A DNA stretch of 64,000 nt from Amoebidium appalachense (lineage: Eukaryota; Ichthyosporea): positions 620,001 through 684,000 of the forward strand of contig CAVNZM010000007.1 in NCBI GenBank assembly GCA_963693365.1. The letters are read 5' to 3'. The position numbers and the translations under genes are program-made. How positions within the stretch are numbered: position 1 is the stretch's first letter; each line of letters starts with the position of its first letter. Positions 13,947 through 27,827 of this stretch are shown here, in pieces. A model generated the notes under the pieces. The model was not told the origin of the DNA, searched no databases, and worked only from the letters and a program-made list of their open reading frames with translations.

Positions 13947-13978
<32 letters not shown>

Positions 13979-14257
13979 TTACTTCTCCATCCTTTCTTCT
14001 TTGCTCTTTTTTGGGTTTTTTTTGGATACTGCATTGTTTATATACCCACTCTGTGTCAATTGTGGTGTGTTTGTGCTGCGTAGTACACTAAGATCATAAT
14101 CCCCCCCAAAACCAACTCCCATTTTTTTGTCTTTTTGGATGGGATGTCAAGGGAAGGGGGGGGGGGGGGGGGGGGGGTACTAAAGTGCCGTATACAGTAG
14201 CTGCCAAGCACACCCATATCTAACCAACAGCCACAAGTACCAAGTTCGTCTGGGTGT

Positions 14258-14302
<45 letters not shown>

Positions 14303-14613
14303 GTGTAGAAAGGTATTGTGGTGGAGAGGGGATAGAGATCAAGGAGCAGAGTTTGGGGTGATGGGGGCAGGGGGGAGGGGGAGGGTAAAGTAGAGTCAGT
14401 TCGAGTACCGTGGGGGGCGCCGGGGGCGTTCGGGGGGTGGGAGGGGGGGGGGGGGGGGGGGGGGGGCACATTCATGGTGTGTTTTGGTTCTGAGACCTCA
14501 TCCCCCCTCCCCCCCCCCCACCCGCACACACACACAACCTTCCCACACACATGCATGCCCAACCCCCCCCCCCCCCCCCCCAAATCCCCCCCCCAATCCC
14601 CCCCCTCTCCTCC

Positions 14614-14649
<36 letters not shown>

Positions 14650-15175
14650 ACACACACACAGGATCCACCTCACCATGCAAGCCTGCCGCCTCTTCCCGCT
14701 CGACAAACCCCTCAAACGGTTCACCGCAAAGGAAAAAGAGCTCCTCCTATACAGCAAGAAAATTAGCGTTGACGCCAAAAACCCCGAATCGGGCGTAAGC
14801 TACAAACGAAACTGGGAAGGGGTGATGACAGGAATTATGCGTCGACTCATGGACAGGGGGAATGAAGATATTTCAGAGAAAGATCGTGCATTTTTGAGCA
14901 TGAATCCGTGTGTGGATTGTTCTGGAACGAGGTTGAATGAGAGAGCACGTGGTGTGAAGGTGCTTGGGAAGGGAATTAGTGAGTTGGCCGCTATGGAGGT
15001 GGCTGATCTCTACCAATGGTTTTTGCAGGTGTGTGATGAGACCCCCCTCCCTCCCCCCCTTCCCCCCCCCCCCCCCCCTCCCCCGGCCTTCCACCAAAAA
15101 CCCCTCTTTCCCTCTTTCTCTCTCTCTCTCTCCCCTCCCCCCATCCTCCCCTCTTCACCCCCTCCCGTTGCCCCT

Positions 15176-15212
<37 letters not shown>

Positions 15213-16322
15213 AAAAAAAGGAAATGAAAATGAAAAGAAAAGAAAGAAACAACCACCACCACGTCCACACCCATTAACACCTTCTCCATCATCTCGTGCG
15301 GGAGAGGTTTAGAGTCGAGAATGCCCCTTTTTTTGGAGGCATAGGAATCATACTGATGATTGGCTCTGTGCAATCACACTTTCGCGAGCCCAATTGTCGT
15401 AAGTGTTTTCGGCTTTGTGGGTTTTTCAGGTGTTTGCTCCTGTGGATGCCACCCTCTTACACATACATCCCCCCCTCCCCCCCCCCCCCCCTCCCCCCCT
15501 TCTCCCCCACCTCCTTCCCAAACACACACACACCACTACCACCCACCCACCCGCCCGCCCCCTTCTCCCTCCCTGCCCTCTTTCCCCCCTCCCCCCCCCC
15601 CTCCCCCCCCCCCCCCCCCCCCCCCCCCCCAACACCACCACCACTACACACACACACACCCTACACCTAAATCCCCCCTCCCCTTTCCCCCCTCCCCCGT
15701 TTCCCACGCCCCCTTCCCTCTCCCCCTCCCCCCCCCCCCCACCACCACCACCATCACCATCCCCCCGCAGGCGGACCTACCCCCCGTAGCCAAACCCATC
15801 ATCACGCGCATCAACGAACGTCTCTCCACTCTCGTGTCTGTGGGTGTGGGCTATGTTTCCTTGGACAGACCTGTTCCCTCCCTGTCTGGGGGGGAGTCAC
15901 AACGAGTGAAGATGGCTAAACAGCTGGGGTGCAGTCTTGTCGATATGATCTATGTCTTGGATGAACCCAGTGCGGGGTTGCATCCGAGGGATGTGTGCAA
16001 GGTGATGGCAAGTCGAACACCCCCTTCTTTTCCTCGCCTACCCCCCTCCCCGACTCCTTTGATCGTTTCTCTTGACTTTCACCGCCAGCATGCAAACTTT
16101 CTGGCACTCACCCATGCACCCCACCCCCCCTGCCCCGACTTCCCTTCTCACCCCTGTTATCTACTGTATCTTTCTCCCGCTCTCCCCAACACCCAACAGC
16201 CGGCACTGAATTTGCAAGTGAAAGTGCAGTGTTCTGGCTGTGGGGTTACCGCTCACCCTCTTTTTCATTTCGCTCCCTGCTTCACGCGCGCACATATATA
16301 CACTCTCGTGCATGCATGCGTG

Positions 16323-16362
<40 letters not shown>

Positions 16363-17246
16363 GAACAGATGCTCCGCCGCCTCTGCGACGGCGGGAATAC
16401 GGTGCTCGTAGTGGAACACGATTCCCAACTGATCGAGTCATCTGATTGGGTCGTCGATATGGGCCCTGGGGCGGGGACACAGGGAGGAAAAGTGTTATTC
16501 AGTGGAACTGTTTCGGATCTCAAACAGACAAGCACAGCTACGGCTTTGCAACTAACAAGGGAAACGAGATATCATGATGTGAAGGAGAGGAGAGTGAGGA
16601 AGGGCGAATGGGTGCTGGAGGGGTGTAGGGAGAACAATCTGCAGGACATCACCGTAACACTGCCCAAGGGGGTCTTTGTGTGCGTGGTAAGTGGTTTGGG
16701 AAAGGGGGGGGGGGGGAGGGGTTTAAATGTGTTTTTTTAGGGGGGAGGGGTGTCACAGGAAATTTTTGAACCGGGAAATTTTTGCACTGTGGTTTGATCA
16801 GTATTTGAATTATCGTGTCAATGGGATTTGAACTTGGTTTTTTTCGTGCTCATTGGTTATGTTAGCAAATAGATATGAGCAACATGCTTCTGGTAGTTGT
16901 TTTTGTTGGTTTTCTAGCATTTTTTGGGCAACCAAAGAATGTCAGTTTCGTGTCCCCCTAAACCCCCCGTTACGGCGCAAGGGGGGGGGGGGGGGGGGGA
17001 TTATTTGCGAGCTGGAGTCGACTTAGGTTCTATATAGAGCGGAAATTCTATAGAGAAACACACAACCACCTAAACAGAGCAAAAAAAAGTATTCAGAAAA
17101 ACAGAACGTTCGACATAACACTCATTTCAAACAAAGGTAGGTAGCATTTTTCTATACAGTCTAGGGAGACGATCCAGTGCAAAAATTTCCCAGTGCAAAA
17201 ATTTCCTGTGACAGGGGGGGGGGGGGAGGGGTTTGAGCACGGTAAG

Positions 17247-17277
<31 letters not shown>

Positions 17278-18590
17278 ATGGGGTGTGAGCACGGTAAGTT
17301 TGGGGGGGGGGGGGGGGGGGATGGGGTGTGAGCACGGTAAGTTGGGGGGGGGGGGGGGGGGGGGGGGATGGGGTGGGGTTTTATGTGTGCGTGTGGGAGG
17401 GGGGAGGGGTTGTGTGTGGGGTAGGTAGGTTTTGAGAAAAAGGGGTCTTGGTCTGTGAGTTGTAATGAAATTCGCCTGAATGCAATGAACTCAGATGAGT
17501 TCAATGCCTCACCTATGAAAGTTGGTGTGACCAGTGTTCCTCCATGCAATCAGCATATATTCAACTTGTCTTGAGGTGTGAATGCTCCCCAGCCTAACCA
17601 GCATATTCAACGAATATCTAGGAGCTATCTTTCAGGTCACATTTGTGTGCACAAAATCCCCAGTAATCTAACCCTTTGCCTATCCACGCAGGTTGGTGTG
17701 AGTGGCAGTGGTAAGTCCTCCTTTGTGCACGGTGTGTTCTGCAAACGTCACCCCGAAGCCGTAGTAATCGACCAGTCGCCGATAGGCCGCACCAGTAGAG
17801 GTAGTCCCGTCACATACACGGGCGCATTTGACTATATCCGCAAGGAATTTGCAAAGGTATTTCCCCCCCCCCCCCCCTCCCCCCCCACCTTCTCCCGCGA
17901 GGCACATACACAGACATATGCCTAACCTCCCGTGCTCTACCACCTCTCCTTCCGTCCCCCCCCCCCACCTCCCGGTCTTGCAGCCCCTGCTCGGCCAAGG
18001 TTGACTTTACTCTCTCTAATTGCAGTGTCGGTTGACGACAGGCATGCACATGCACACATCCCCTTTTTTCGTGTGAGCATGTGTGATTGAAATAGCCTCT
18101 AGGTTGTAGTTTGCATGTGTTTGCCTGGCAAGCAGCACACATTATTGTCGTCCTAACATGTTGATTAGGAATGTTGTTTAAGACTTGTGATTATTCGAAT
18201 TTGGAATGTAGGTGTATCAATAACAATAAAACGACATTACATAAATGGCTATGGAATTACCTATTTAGGAAACAAATAAGAGCAATAAACGAACGGCGAA
18301 AATACACTGGCTGACTTTAATGCGTCTTTTCCTTTTTAGGAAACAGGTGAAGATGCAGGACTATTCAGTTTCAACAGCACGGGTGCATGCCCCAAATGCA
18401 AGGGGCAGGGGAGGTGCAAAGTGGAGATGGCTTTTCTTGAGGATGCGGTGGTGTTGTGTGACAAATGTAGGGGGAAGAGATATACAAGATACGTGCTGGG
18501 GTTGAGGGTGAGGGGGAAGAATATTCACGATGTGTTGAATATGACCGTGGATGACGCTCTCGGGTACGTGGGATTCCATATCTTTGGCCC

Positions 18591-18657
<67 letters not shown>

Positions 18658-19909
18658 TGTTGTGTGTCTTGCCCCCTCTGTGTGTCTATCTGCCTGTCTT
18701 CCTCTCACATCCCCCCCCCCCCCCCCCCCCCCCCCCGCCCCTCTCTCTCCCCTCCCCCCTCCCCCCCCCTTCCCCGGCATGATTATCTATTTACTACTGT
18801 TTGTGGTAGTTATGATTTCAGATGAACCGTTTTTTTTAAGTTTAGAATGAAGACTCGAGAAAATGGCAGCCCCTCATCTAAAGTTACGACCTGTGAGTCG
18901 CAGACAATTAGATTGTTCATAATCTCATTGGTTTATCCACATTCCACAGCTTCTTCTCAGCCAATAGCAACGTAGTGCGCCGTCTCGAGATGCTGTCCAG
19001 TGTTGGTCTGGGCTACGTTACTTTGGGCCAATCCCTGTCCACGCTGAGTGGGGGGGAGGCACAGCGGCTCAAACTGGCCAGTGAATTACACAAGGAGGGG
19101 TGCCTGTATGTGATGGATGAGCCCACAACGGGGTTGCATATGAAGGTGGGTGGGTGGGGGGAGGCGGGGAGGCGGGGGGGGGTGGGGAAGGGTGGGAAGG
19201 GGAGCAGAGGAGGGGGGGGGGGGGGGGTGGAAGCTTCCGGTAGGGGGCGGGTTGTGTGACTTTGATGAATCTCCTACACTTGCGGGGTTGTGTGCTGTAG
19301 TAGTGGTGGTGGACGGAGGGCGGGGGGGGGGGGGGGGGGGGGGGGGGGGAGGAGGGGGATGGGATGGGGATTGTGTGTTTTTTGAGGGCTGGGGGGAGGG
19401 CGGGGGGGGGGGGCTCGTGTGAGACACAGAAGAACCGGGATAAGAGAAGTGTACGGGGAGGTGGTGGTGGTGTGGGGGGGGGGTTTGAGAGGTTGCACCT
19501 GTGTTTATGTAAGCTTTTTGGCGCTGGAGGGGGCTGGCGGGAGGGAAGGAGGCGATGTGTGTTTGTGTGTGTGTGTATGTGTGTTGTTTGTGTGTGCGTG
19601 TGTGTTTTGTGGGGAGGGTGGGGTAGGGAAGGTTTCAACGAGATAACTCTAAATTACGAGATAACCAATTTAAATTTCAACCCATAGGACGTAGAGGTGC
19701 TCCTTGGAGTGGTGGATAGACTTGTGAGCCAGGGCAACAGTGTCGTCATAGTCGAGCACAATCTAGATGTCATCGCACGTGCTGATTGGTTGATCGAGTT
19801 TGGGCCAGAGGGGGGTAAAGCGGGGGGCAGGGTGGTTGCGGAGGGAACACCGGAGCATGTGGCTACATGCGAGACTGCAACGGGAGTGTTTTTGAAGCAG
19901 GTGTTGTAG
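11374..19909 (+). CDS. uvrA: UvrA-family excinuclease ATPase, short (UvrA2-like) type, ten exons
   Basis: Exons 11374-11994, 12550-12675, 13370-13689, 14662-15028, 15771-16001, 16360-16686, 17692-17856, 18340-18563, 18950-19145 and 19688-19909 all have GT..AG borders and compatible phases, giving 932 residues. Residues 1-~190 are Lys/Glu/Ser-rich with basic clusters ([13 protein letters not shown]), nuclear-type rather than mitochondrial. The UvrA core follows: Walker A GPSGSGKS (213-220), CxxC pairs MCDTC and PCVDC, signature LSGGES and Walker [11 protein letters not shown] in half one; second Walker A VSGSGKSS (~667), zinc module C736/C739/C759/C762 with the classical CX2C-X19-CX2C spacing, LSGGEAQR and [10 protein letters not shown] in half two. 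Walker A to first signature is about 150 residues shorter than in E. coli UvrA, and [18 protein letters not shown] runs almost directly into [10 protein letters not shown], so the UvrB-binding and first zinc domains are absent, as in UvrA2/drug-resistance UvrA. A DNA-binding role in the nucleus is inferred. Confidence 0.93.
13001..13108. repeat. 54 bp tandem duplication in uvrA intron 2
   Basis: Two copies (13001-13054 and 13055-13108) differing by one base. Neither carries a splice signal that would extend the exons. Confidence 0.85.
16751..17213. mobile_element. MITE-like element in uvrA intron 6
   Basis: A ~463 bp segment is bounded by imperfect ~41 bp inverted repeats. The left end (16751-16791) begins TGTCACAGGAAATTTTTG and the right end (17173-17213) is its reverse complement. 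Each repeat holds two copies of a GGAAATTTTTGCACTG-like unit. There is no internal coding capacity. Poly-G lies inside and directly outside both ends, so a target duplication cannot be judged. Confidence 0.6.
17214..17400. repeat. poly-G linked tandem repeat in uvrA intron 6
   Basis: Three copies of GTGAGCACGGTAAGTT, each followed by a poly-G run and GATGGGGT. Each copy contains a GTAAGT donor-like hexamer, but no exon fits. Confidence 0.7.
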
Positions 19910-20218
19910 GGATGGGGGATGGTGGGGGGGGGGGGGGGGGGGAGGCCAGGAAGGGGAAGGGTGGAGAGGAAGGTTGAGGGGGGAGGGGGGGGGGGGGTAA
20001 AGGGGGGAAACGAGTGTTTAGGTTGAGAGTGCTATCTAGGGGTTAGCATTGGCTCTATGTTAGGATGTGTGTGGAGGTGGTTGTGGGAGATTGCGGGATC
20101 AGAAAAAACGGAGGGGGGGGGGGGGGGTTTGGTGTTTAGAACACCCATGGTATTGGAGGGTCGATATGGTTAGTCTCGTGTGTGTGTGTGTGGGTGGGTG
20201 GATGGGTGGGTGTGTTTG

Positions 20219-20273
<55 letters not shown>

Positions 20274-20340
20274 ATGCACACGTATGCGTGCGCGCATGTG
20301 TGTGTGTGTGTGTGTGTGTCCTTAGCAGGAAGGGGGGCGT

Positions 20341-20375
<35 letters not shown>

Positions 20376-20400
20376 ATATTCTCTTCGTGTCAGTGCCTGT
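19910..20400. repeat. poly-G and TG repeats downstream of uvrA
   Basis: The 3' flank of uvrA holds poly-G runs, a long TG tract (20218-20318) and a ~33 base poly-G run (20341-20374). No gene is seen. Confidence 0.75.
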
Positions 20401-21030
20401 GCTTTTTGATACCGTACCAAGAGGGTACAATTCTGTAGATTTGCAAGAATACCAAGCCTAATACGCTTATTGACACAACAATTTTACCATGTACGGGTAG
20501 ATGTACAAATAAACTTAGCCACGTACAAAGCTGCCAGTTTTAAGTATTTACAATAGGCATTCTGACAAAATATTTAGTATTATGCCCGATCGAGTTTTAT
20601 TAGGACTCTCGGGGGTTGAAATTTAGTATCAATGTAGGGTTGCAAATAGTATATAGGCAGTGCTGTATTATGCACGTGTACATACTTAAAGGGTTGCTGG
20701 TATGAGATTTTGTTCAGGACTCAAATGAAAAAAATGGAATAAAGCATCGGTGGTGGCCATAATTTTAAAGAAAAAATGTATGGACCAATAATCCGTGCGC
20801 GATCGCATTGATTAGCCAAATATGGAAGTTTGGGCGGGAAGTTTTGGCGCGCAAAACAAAATTTATAAACAACTAAAAAAGCAGGAATAAAGGAGCCCAG
20901 TGATATGGATGGGCGAGACTGAAGGGCGGCAGAATACAGTTTCTTGTGTGTGTGTCCCCCACCTCTCCATGCATGTCTGTGTTTGGTATGTGTGTGCGCG
21001 CACGTGTGTGTGTGTGTGCGTGTGTACGTG

Positions 21031-21061
<31 letters not shown>

Positions 21062-21999
21062 GTACATGTGTGTGTGTGCGCACGCACGTGTGTGTGTGTG
21101 TGTGCGCGGGCTGGCGTGCATGTGTGTGTGCGTGTGCGTGTGCGTGTGCGTGCGCGTGTGTGGCGTGCGCGCTACAGCGCGTGTGTGCGCGTGTGCGTGC
21201 ACACCCACATGCACGTACACTCGTTTGTAGAGGTGGGTGTGATTTTTTGGGCAGCCGAGTGAGAGGAAGGGGGGGGGGGGGGGGGGGGGGGGGTGTCAAG
21301 TTTCAAGTTGCCTGCTAGGCGACACACTCTTTCAGCATCTGTTTGTCTTGGTGTGTTTAATATGTTTTCAACTTAATTGGATCAAATTCATCGTGGCATC
21401 GACATGCACAGCTGCCCCGTACGGGTACTGTCATAACATGATCCGGTTGGGAGCCAAGTGAATACATAATACAATTTTGTGGCTGAATGGGGCAAGTATA
21501 ATCCTTAAAAGCATTAATATCTAAATAACACAAAGAACATAACCTTGCTTGAAGAGCACTGTTTAGTGACGTGTATGTACGTATTCGGGTTCACCTTTTC
21601 TCAGGCTCCCCCCCCCCCCCCCCCCCCCTCCCCCCCTCCCCCCTCCCCCCTCCCCCCCCCCCCCCCCCCGCCCCCCAAAAAATAAAAATAAAAATGCGCA
21701 CGAGTACATGCAAACACACACGTGAACGAGTTAATAGCACCCCGCACCAACAACCAAATAAACGGGACTAGCCTAACCCGCTCAGCGTATATTACTATAT
21801 ATGGAAGTCATGGTAGGTGCATGGGGACTGATGTCAACTGTACGTGCCCATAAAACTTATTATGATATCCAGATACAATACAAGCATATCTCGTGCACGA
21901 TAACTGGATATAATACTTGTGGATATACACACTATCTCAGAGAAACTATGGACAATCATGTAAATATAACCCGAATAGCATCAAAGTCTTAAGTTTCGA
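20401..21999. other. no gene recognised
   Basis: AT-richer unique sequence (20401-20935 and 21300-21995) flanks a degenerate TG/CG tract (20945-21210) and a poly-C block (21607-21675). The open frames are repeat-driven. Confidence 0.5.
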
Positions 22000-22000
22000 A

Positions 22001-22468
22001 TTAGGGGTTCGATGTGGACTTTGAAGGGTGGTTTGTAATGGGAGGAAGTTGGGTATTCGTCGATTGAGCAAAGGGGATATTTGCGGCTAAAACCCCGGAA
22101 TGTTGGAGATGTGTGGTTGGTAGGATACTGGGATATGTCGTTGGTGTAGTTCTGGAAGAGGGTGTGAGAGGTTGACTTTGCGCAAAAGATGAATGTGGTG
22201 GGGGGGAGGAGAGGAGAGGGGGCGGTGGTTGCGGGAACGGTTGGGTGGGTGGGGGAGGTGGGGTTGGGCCGGGTTGAAATGGAGGAATGTATGGTGGGTC
22301 AGAGAGAATAGGGGGTCTGTTCAGTCCTATGGATTTTTGGGTTTGAACACGGGGGGAGGGGCCTCTTTGGGGGCTGTATGGGTGGAACCGGTGTGTGTGG
22401 AGGTTGGATGTGGGGTGGGCGGCGGGCGGGTAGGCGGGCCTTGAAGAGGTGGTGTGGAGGGGGTTCAT
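22001..22468 (-). CDS. possible proline-rich coding segment
   Basis: A 155-codon minus-strand frame is rich in Pro/Ser/Thr/His and, unlike its neighbours, is not driven by a single homopolymer. It could be a disordered exon or chance in C-rich DNA. No domain, signal peptide or reliable splice site is seen. Confidence 0.2.
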   Translation of the reverse strand: MNPLHTTSSRPAYPPAAHPTSNLHTHRFHPYSPQRGPSPRVQTQKSIGLNRPPILSDPPYIPPFQPGPTPPPPPTQPFPQPPPPLLSSPPPHSSFAQSQPLTPSSRTTPTTYPSILPTTHLQHSGVLAANIPFAQSTNTQLPPITNHPSKSTSNP

Positions 22469-22531
22469 CTGTGAAATTTCGGGGTGTTAGAAGGGTATTG
22501 ACGGGATATGTTATGTGATGGTGAGACATTT

Positions 22532-23148
22532 ATAGTGCATGTGATATAGATTTTACATTGGGGCCCGCATACGAAGATGTGAACGGTTGGTCACAAGGAA
22601 GTGTGTTTATGTGCGTGTGTGTGTGCTGTTTTTTTTTTTCCCCTTTTTTTTCTTTCTTTCTTTGCAAGCAAGGCATGTGTGTTTGTGTGTGTGTGCGGAG
22701 GGAGGGCGGGGAAAGGGGGGGAAAGGGGGGGGGGGGGGTGGGGGAGGTGGGAAGGGGGGAGGGGGGAGGGAGGGGGGAGGGGGGAGGGGGGGGGGGGGGG
22801 CTGGAAGGACACTGGAGGCACTGAAAGCTGGTGAGGTTATGGATGTCTTATTTAAACCCCAAAGGGCGAGAGGGAGGCGAGGGGGGGAGGGGAGGGTGGC
22901 AGCAGGGAAGCTTATTTGGTGGGTGAGGGGAAATGGGAACATAGAGAATGGCGGGGGGAGGGGGGGGAGTGGGGGGGGTTTGGGAGGGGCAGGGGGGAGG
23001 ATACCTGAGGTTGGGGCTGGGCTGAGGTGGGATACATGGAGGGGGGTGCAGGGATGATTGGGGTGGGGGCAGAGGGTTGGAGGCTGATGGGTACTTGTGG
23101 GTGGAGACTACGGGCATATATGGTGGAAAGACCTGTGTGTGTGTGGGT

Positions 23149-23179
<31 letters not shown>

Positions 23180-23548
23180 GGGGGGGGTTGGTGGGTGGGT
23201 GGGTGCATGTGCATGTGTGTGTGTTTGTGTGTTTGTGTGTGTGTGTGTGTGCGTGTGTGTGCACGCGCGCGTGTGGGTGTGTGCGCACGCCTGTGTGCCC
23301 GCATGTGTGTGTGTGCGTGTATGTGCGTGTATGTGTGCGTGCACATCGTGTGTTCGTGTGTGTGTTTTGGGGGGGAGGGGGGTGAGTGTGCGTGTACATG
23401 TGCGTGGGTGAGTGTACATATGTGTGTGATGTGTGTGTGTGAGTGCACACGCGCGCGCGCGCGTGCGTGTGTGTGTGTGTTTGTGGTGTGTGTGCGCGTG
23501 TGTGTATGTGTGTGTGTGTGTGTGTGTGCCAGTAAGTGTGTGTGTGTT

Positions 23549-23622
<74 letters not shown>

Positions 23623-24324
23623 TCCTTTGAGTGTTCGTGTATTTTGTTTTGGGGGTGAAAGCGGTGACATGGTTGCTTTGGGCTCCAAGGAGTGATTAAA
23701 GGGGACATATTTGAGAACTGGTTTGAGAAATATATAGTGCTACAAAAATGGGTTGTGCATGTAGGCATGTTGGGGTAGTGAGTATGGCAGACAAAGTATT
23801 TTTACATGGGAAAAGGAATAAGGGAGCTTAGGTCGCCTGGGGGGGGGGGGGGGGGGGGGGGAGAGAGAGAGAGAGGGGTGGGGTGGGGTGGGTGGGGGGG
23901 GGGGGGGGGGGGGACTAACCATGTGACACCACAACACAACGAGAGAAGAAGAGATTAAACTGACAAGAAGAAAGCAGAGATGTTAATATAAAGAGGGGGA
24001 AGAAAGCAGAGATGTTAATATAAAGAGGGGGAAGAACACAGAGATGTTAAAATAAAGAGGGGGAAGAAAGCAGAGATGTTAATATAAAGAGGGGGATGGG
24101 GTTAGGGGAGCGGAGCAGGGGGAGAGGGGGAGAGGTCGGGGTGGCGGTGGGTGGGGTGGGGATGGCCGGGGGAAGGGGGGGGGGGGGGGGGGGAGGGGGG
24201 GAGGGGGGAAGGGGGGGGGGGGGGGGGTCTGTACATTTTGTGCCTGTGTGAGCTGCCGAGTATGTCTCCCAGGACTTACGGCCATGCTTCTATTGGAGGG
24301 TTAAGTGGTCAGATATCGTCACAG

Positions 24325-24362
<38 letters not shown>

Positions 24363-24480
24363 CCCCCCCCAAACACACACACAAACACAACATACACACC
24401 ACCACCACCACCTCCAGCCACCCACCCACCCCACCCACCTATAAAAACACACACAGAGACTGACAAAAAGAACAAAAGAT
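22532..24480. repeat. low-complexity block
   Basis: Poly-G/GGGA tracts (22690-23080), TG/CG tracts (23130-23620), poly-G with GA (23840-23913), four copies of a ~33 bp AAAGCAGAGATGTTAATATA-type unit (23968-24096), then poly-G and poly-C (24176-24370). No coding signal. Confidence 0.75.
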
Positions 24481-25899
<1,419 letters not shown>

Positions 25900-27285
25900 A
25901 TGTGTCTATATCTCTCTCTGTGTGTGTGTATGTGTGCATGCATGTGTCTAATGTATGTGTGCATGCATGTGTCTATATCTCTCTCTGTGTGTGTGTATGT
26001 GTGCATGCATGTGTCTATATCTCTCTCTGTGTGTGTGTATGTGTGCATGCATGTGTCTGTATCTCTCTCTCTGTGTGTGTATGTGTGCATGCATGTCTAT
26101 ATCTCTCTCTCTGTGTGTGTATGTGTGCATGCATGTGTCTATATCTCTCTCTCTGTGTGTGTATGTGTGCATGCATGTGTCTATATCTCTCTCTCTGTGT
26201 GTGTATTTGTGCATGCATGTGTCCATATCTCTCTCTCTGTGTGTGTATGTGTGCATGCATGTGTCTATATCTCTCTCTCTGTGTGTGTATGTGTGCATGC
26301 ATGTGTCTATATCTCTCTCTGTGTGTGTGTATGTGTGCATGCATGTGTCTATATCTCTCTGTGTGTGTGTGTATGTGTGCATGCATGTGTCTATATCTCT
26401 CTCTGTGTGTGTGTATGTGTGCATGCATGTGTCTATATCTCTCTCTGTGTGTGTGTATGTGTGCATGCATGTGTCTATATCTCTCTGTGTGTGTGTGTAT
26501 GTGTGCATGCATGTGTCTATATCTCTCTCTGTGTGTGTATGTGTGCATGCATGTGTCTATATCTCTCTCTGTGTGTGTGTATGTGTGCATGCATGTGTCT
26601 ATATCTCTCTCTGTGTGTGTGTATATGTGCATGCATGTGTCTATATCTCTCTCTGTGTGTGTGTATGTGTGCATGCATGTGTCTATATCTCTCTCTGTGT
26701 GTGTGTATGTGTGCATGCATGTGTCTATATCTCTCTCTCTGTGTGTGTATGTGTGCATGCATGTGTCTATATCTCTCTCTGTGTGTGTATGTGTGCAAGC
26801 ATGTGTCTATATCTCTCTCTGTGTGTGTGTATATGTGCATGCATGTGTCTATATCTCTCTCTGTGTGTGTGTATGTGTGCATGCATGTGTCTATATCTCT
26901 CTCTGTGTGTGTGTATGTGTGCATGCATGTGTCTATATCTCTCTCTCTGTGTGTGTATGTGTGCATGCATGTGTCTATATCTCTCTCTGTGTGTGTATGT
27001 GTGCATGCATGTGTCTATATCTCTCTCTCTGTGTGTGTATGTGTGCATGCATGTGTCTATATCTCTCTCTGTGTGTGTATGTGTGCAAGCATGTGTCTAT
27101 ATATCTCTCTCTGTATGTGTATGTGTGCATGCATGTGTCTATATCTCTCTCTGTGTGTGTGTGCAAGCATGTGTCTATATCTCTCTCTGTGTGTGTGTAT
27201 GTGTGCAAGCATGTGTCTATATCTCTCTCTCTGTGTGTGTATGTGTGCATGCATGTGTCTATATCTCTCTGTGTTTGTGTACCAC
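25900..27285. repeat. minisatellite, ~40 bp unit
   Basis: More than 30 tandem units built from GTGTCTATATCTCTCTCT, a TG run and TATGTGTGCATGCAT. Units differ mainly in the number of CT and TG steps. All frames stay open because no unit contains a stop, which makes 500-600 codon artefacts on both strands. Confidence 0.9.
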
Positions 27286-27288
27286 CCC

Positions 27289-27556
27289 AGCAGACGACCA
27301 GCAGTCCATCCACACGTGCACAATGGGCCTATGGCCGTACTCCTTGGGCCGGTACACCGTGGCCTGTACATTAAAATTTAAACCTATGCAGGCATTGGCT
27401 CCGAGACACGCCATAAAAATTGAAATCGGCATAGATATAGGCACATCGGAACCCCATATCCCCATGAGGGTACATATTGGAAAATGTGGGGAAGGAAATA
27501 CAGAGAGAACACTATTGTTGCAAAGAAGCGCACTGTGCAACCCGGGATCAGCGCGT
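27289..27556. other. probable exon, strand undecided
   Basis: A unique, non-repetitive segment between the minisatellite and a poly-C run. On the plus strand it has an ACCACCCCAG acceptor, a CAT|GTGAGC donor and a fully open frame (DDQQSIHTCTMGLWPYS...). On the minus strand a frame reading GHRPIVHVWMDCWSS is also open and could belong to the gene at 27828-29208. Codon use does not decide between them. Confidence 0.35.
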
Positions 27557-27582
27557 TCGTTATCATGTGAGCAACACACTAC

Positions 27583-27627
<45 letters not shown>

Positions 27628-27827
27628 CCCCGCCGACGACGCCGCCCACCCACCTGCCCGCTCGCCCACCCCCACTTCACCGGATTTGCAGCTTCCACTA
27701 TTCTTTCTTTTCATACTTTGAACACCCATCAAATCTAAATTCAAGTCCTTTCCCCTCCCCCTTCCTCCCCCCTCCCTCTCCCCTCCTCCTCCCCTCCCCC
27801 CCCCCCCCGCCCCTCCCCCCCTCTTAC

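Noticed and set aside
22848-23768. Thr/His- and Pro-rich frames of ~300 codons
   Set aside because: Translation of TG/CA microsatellites and poly-G.
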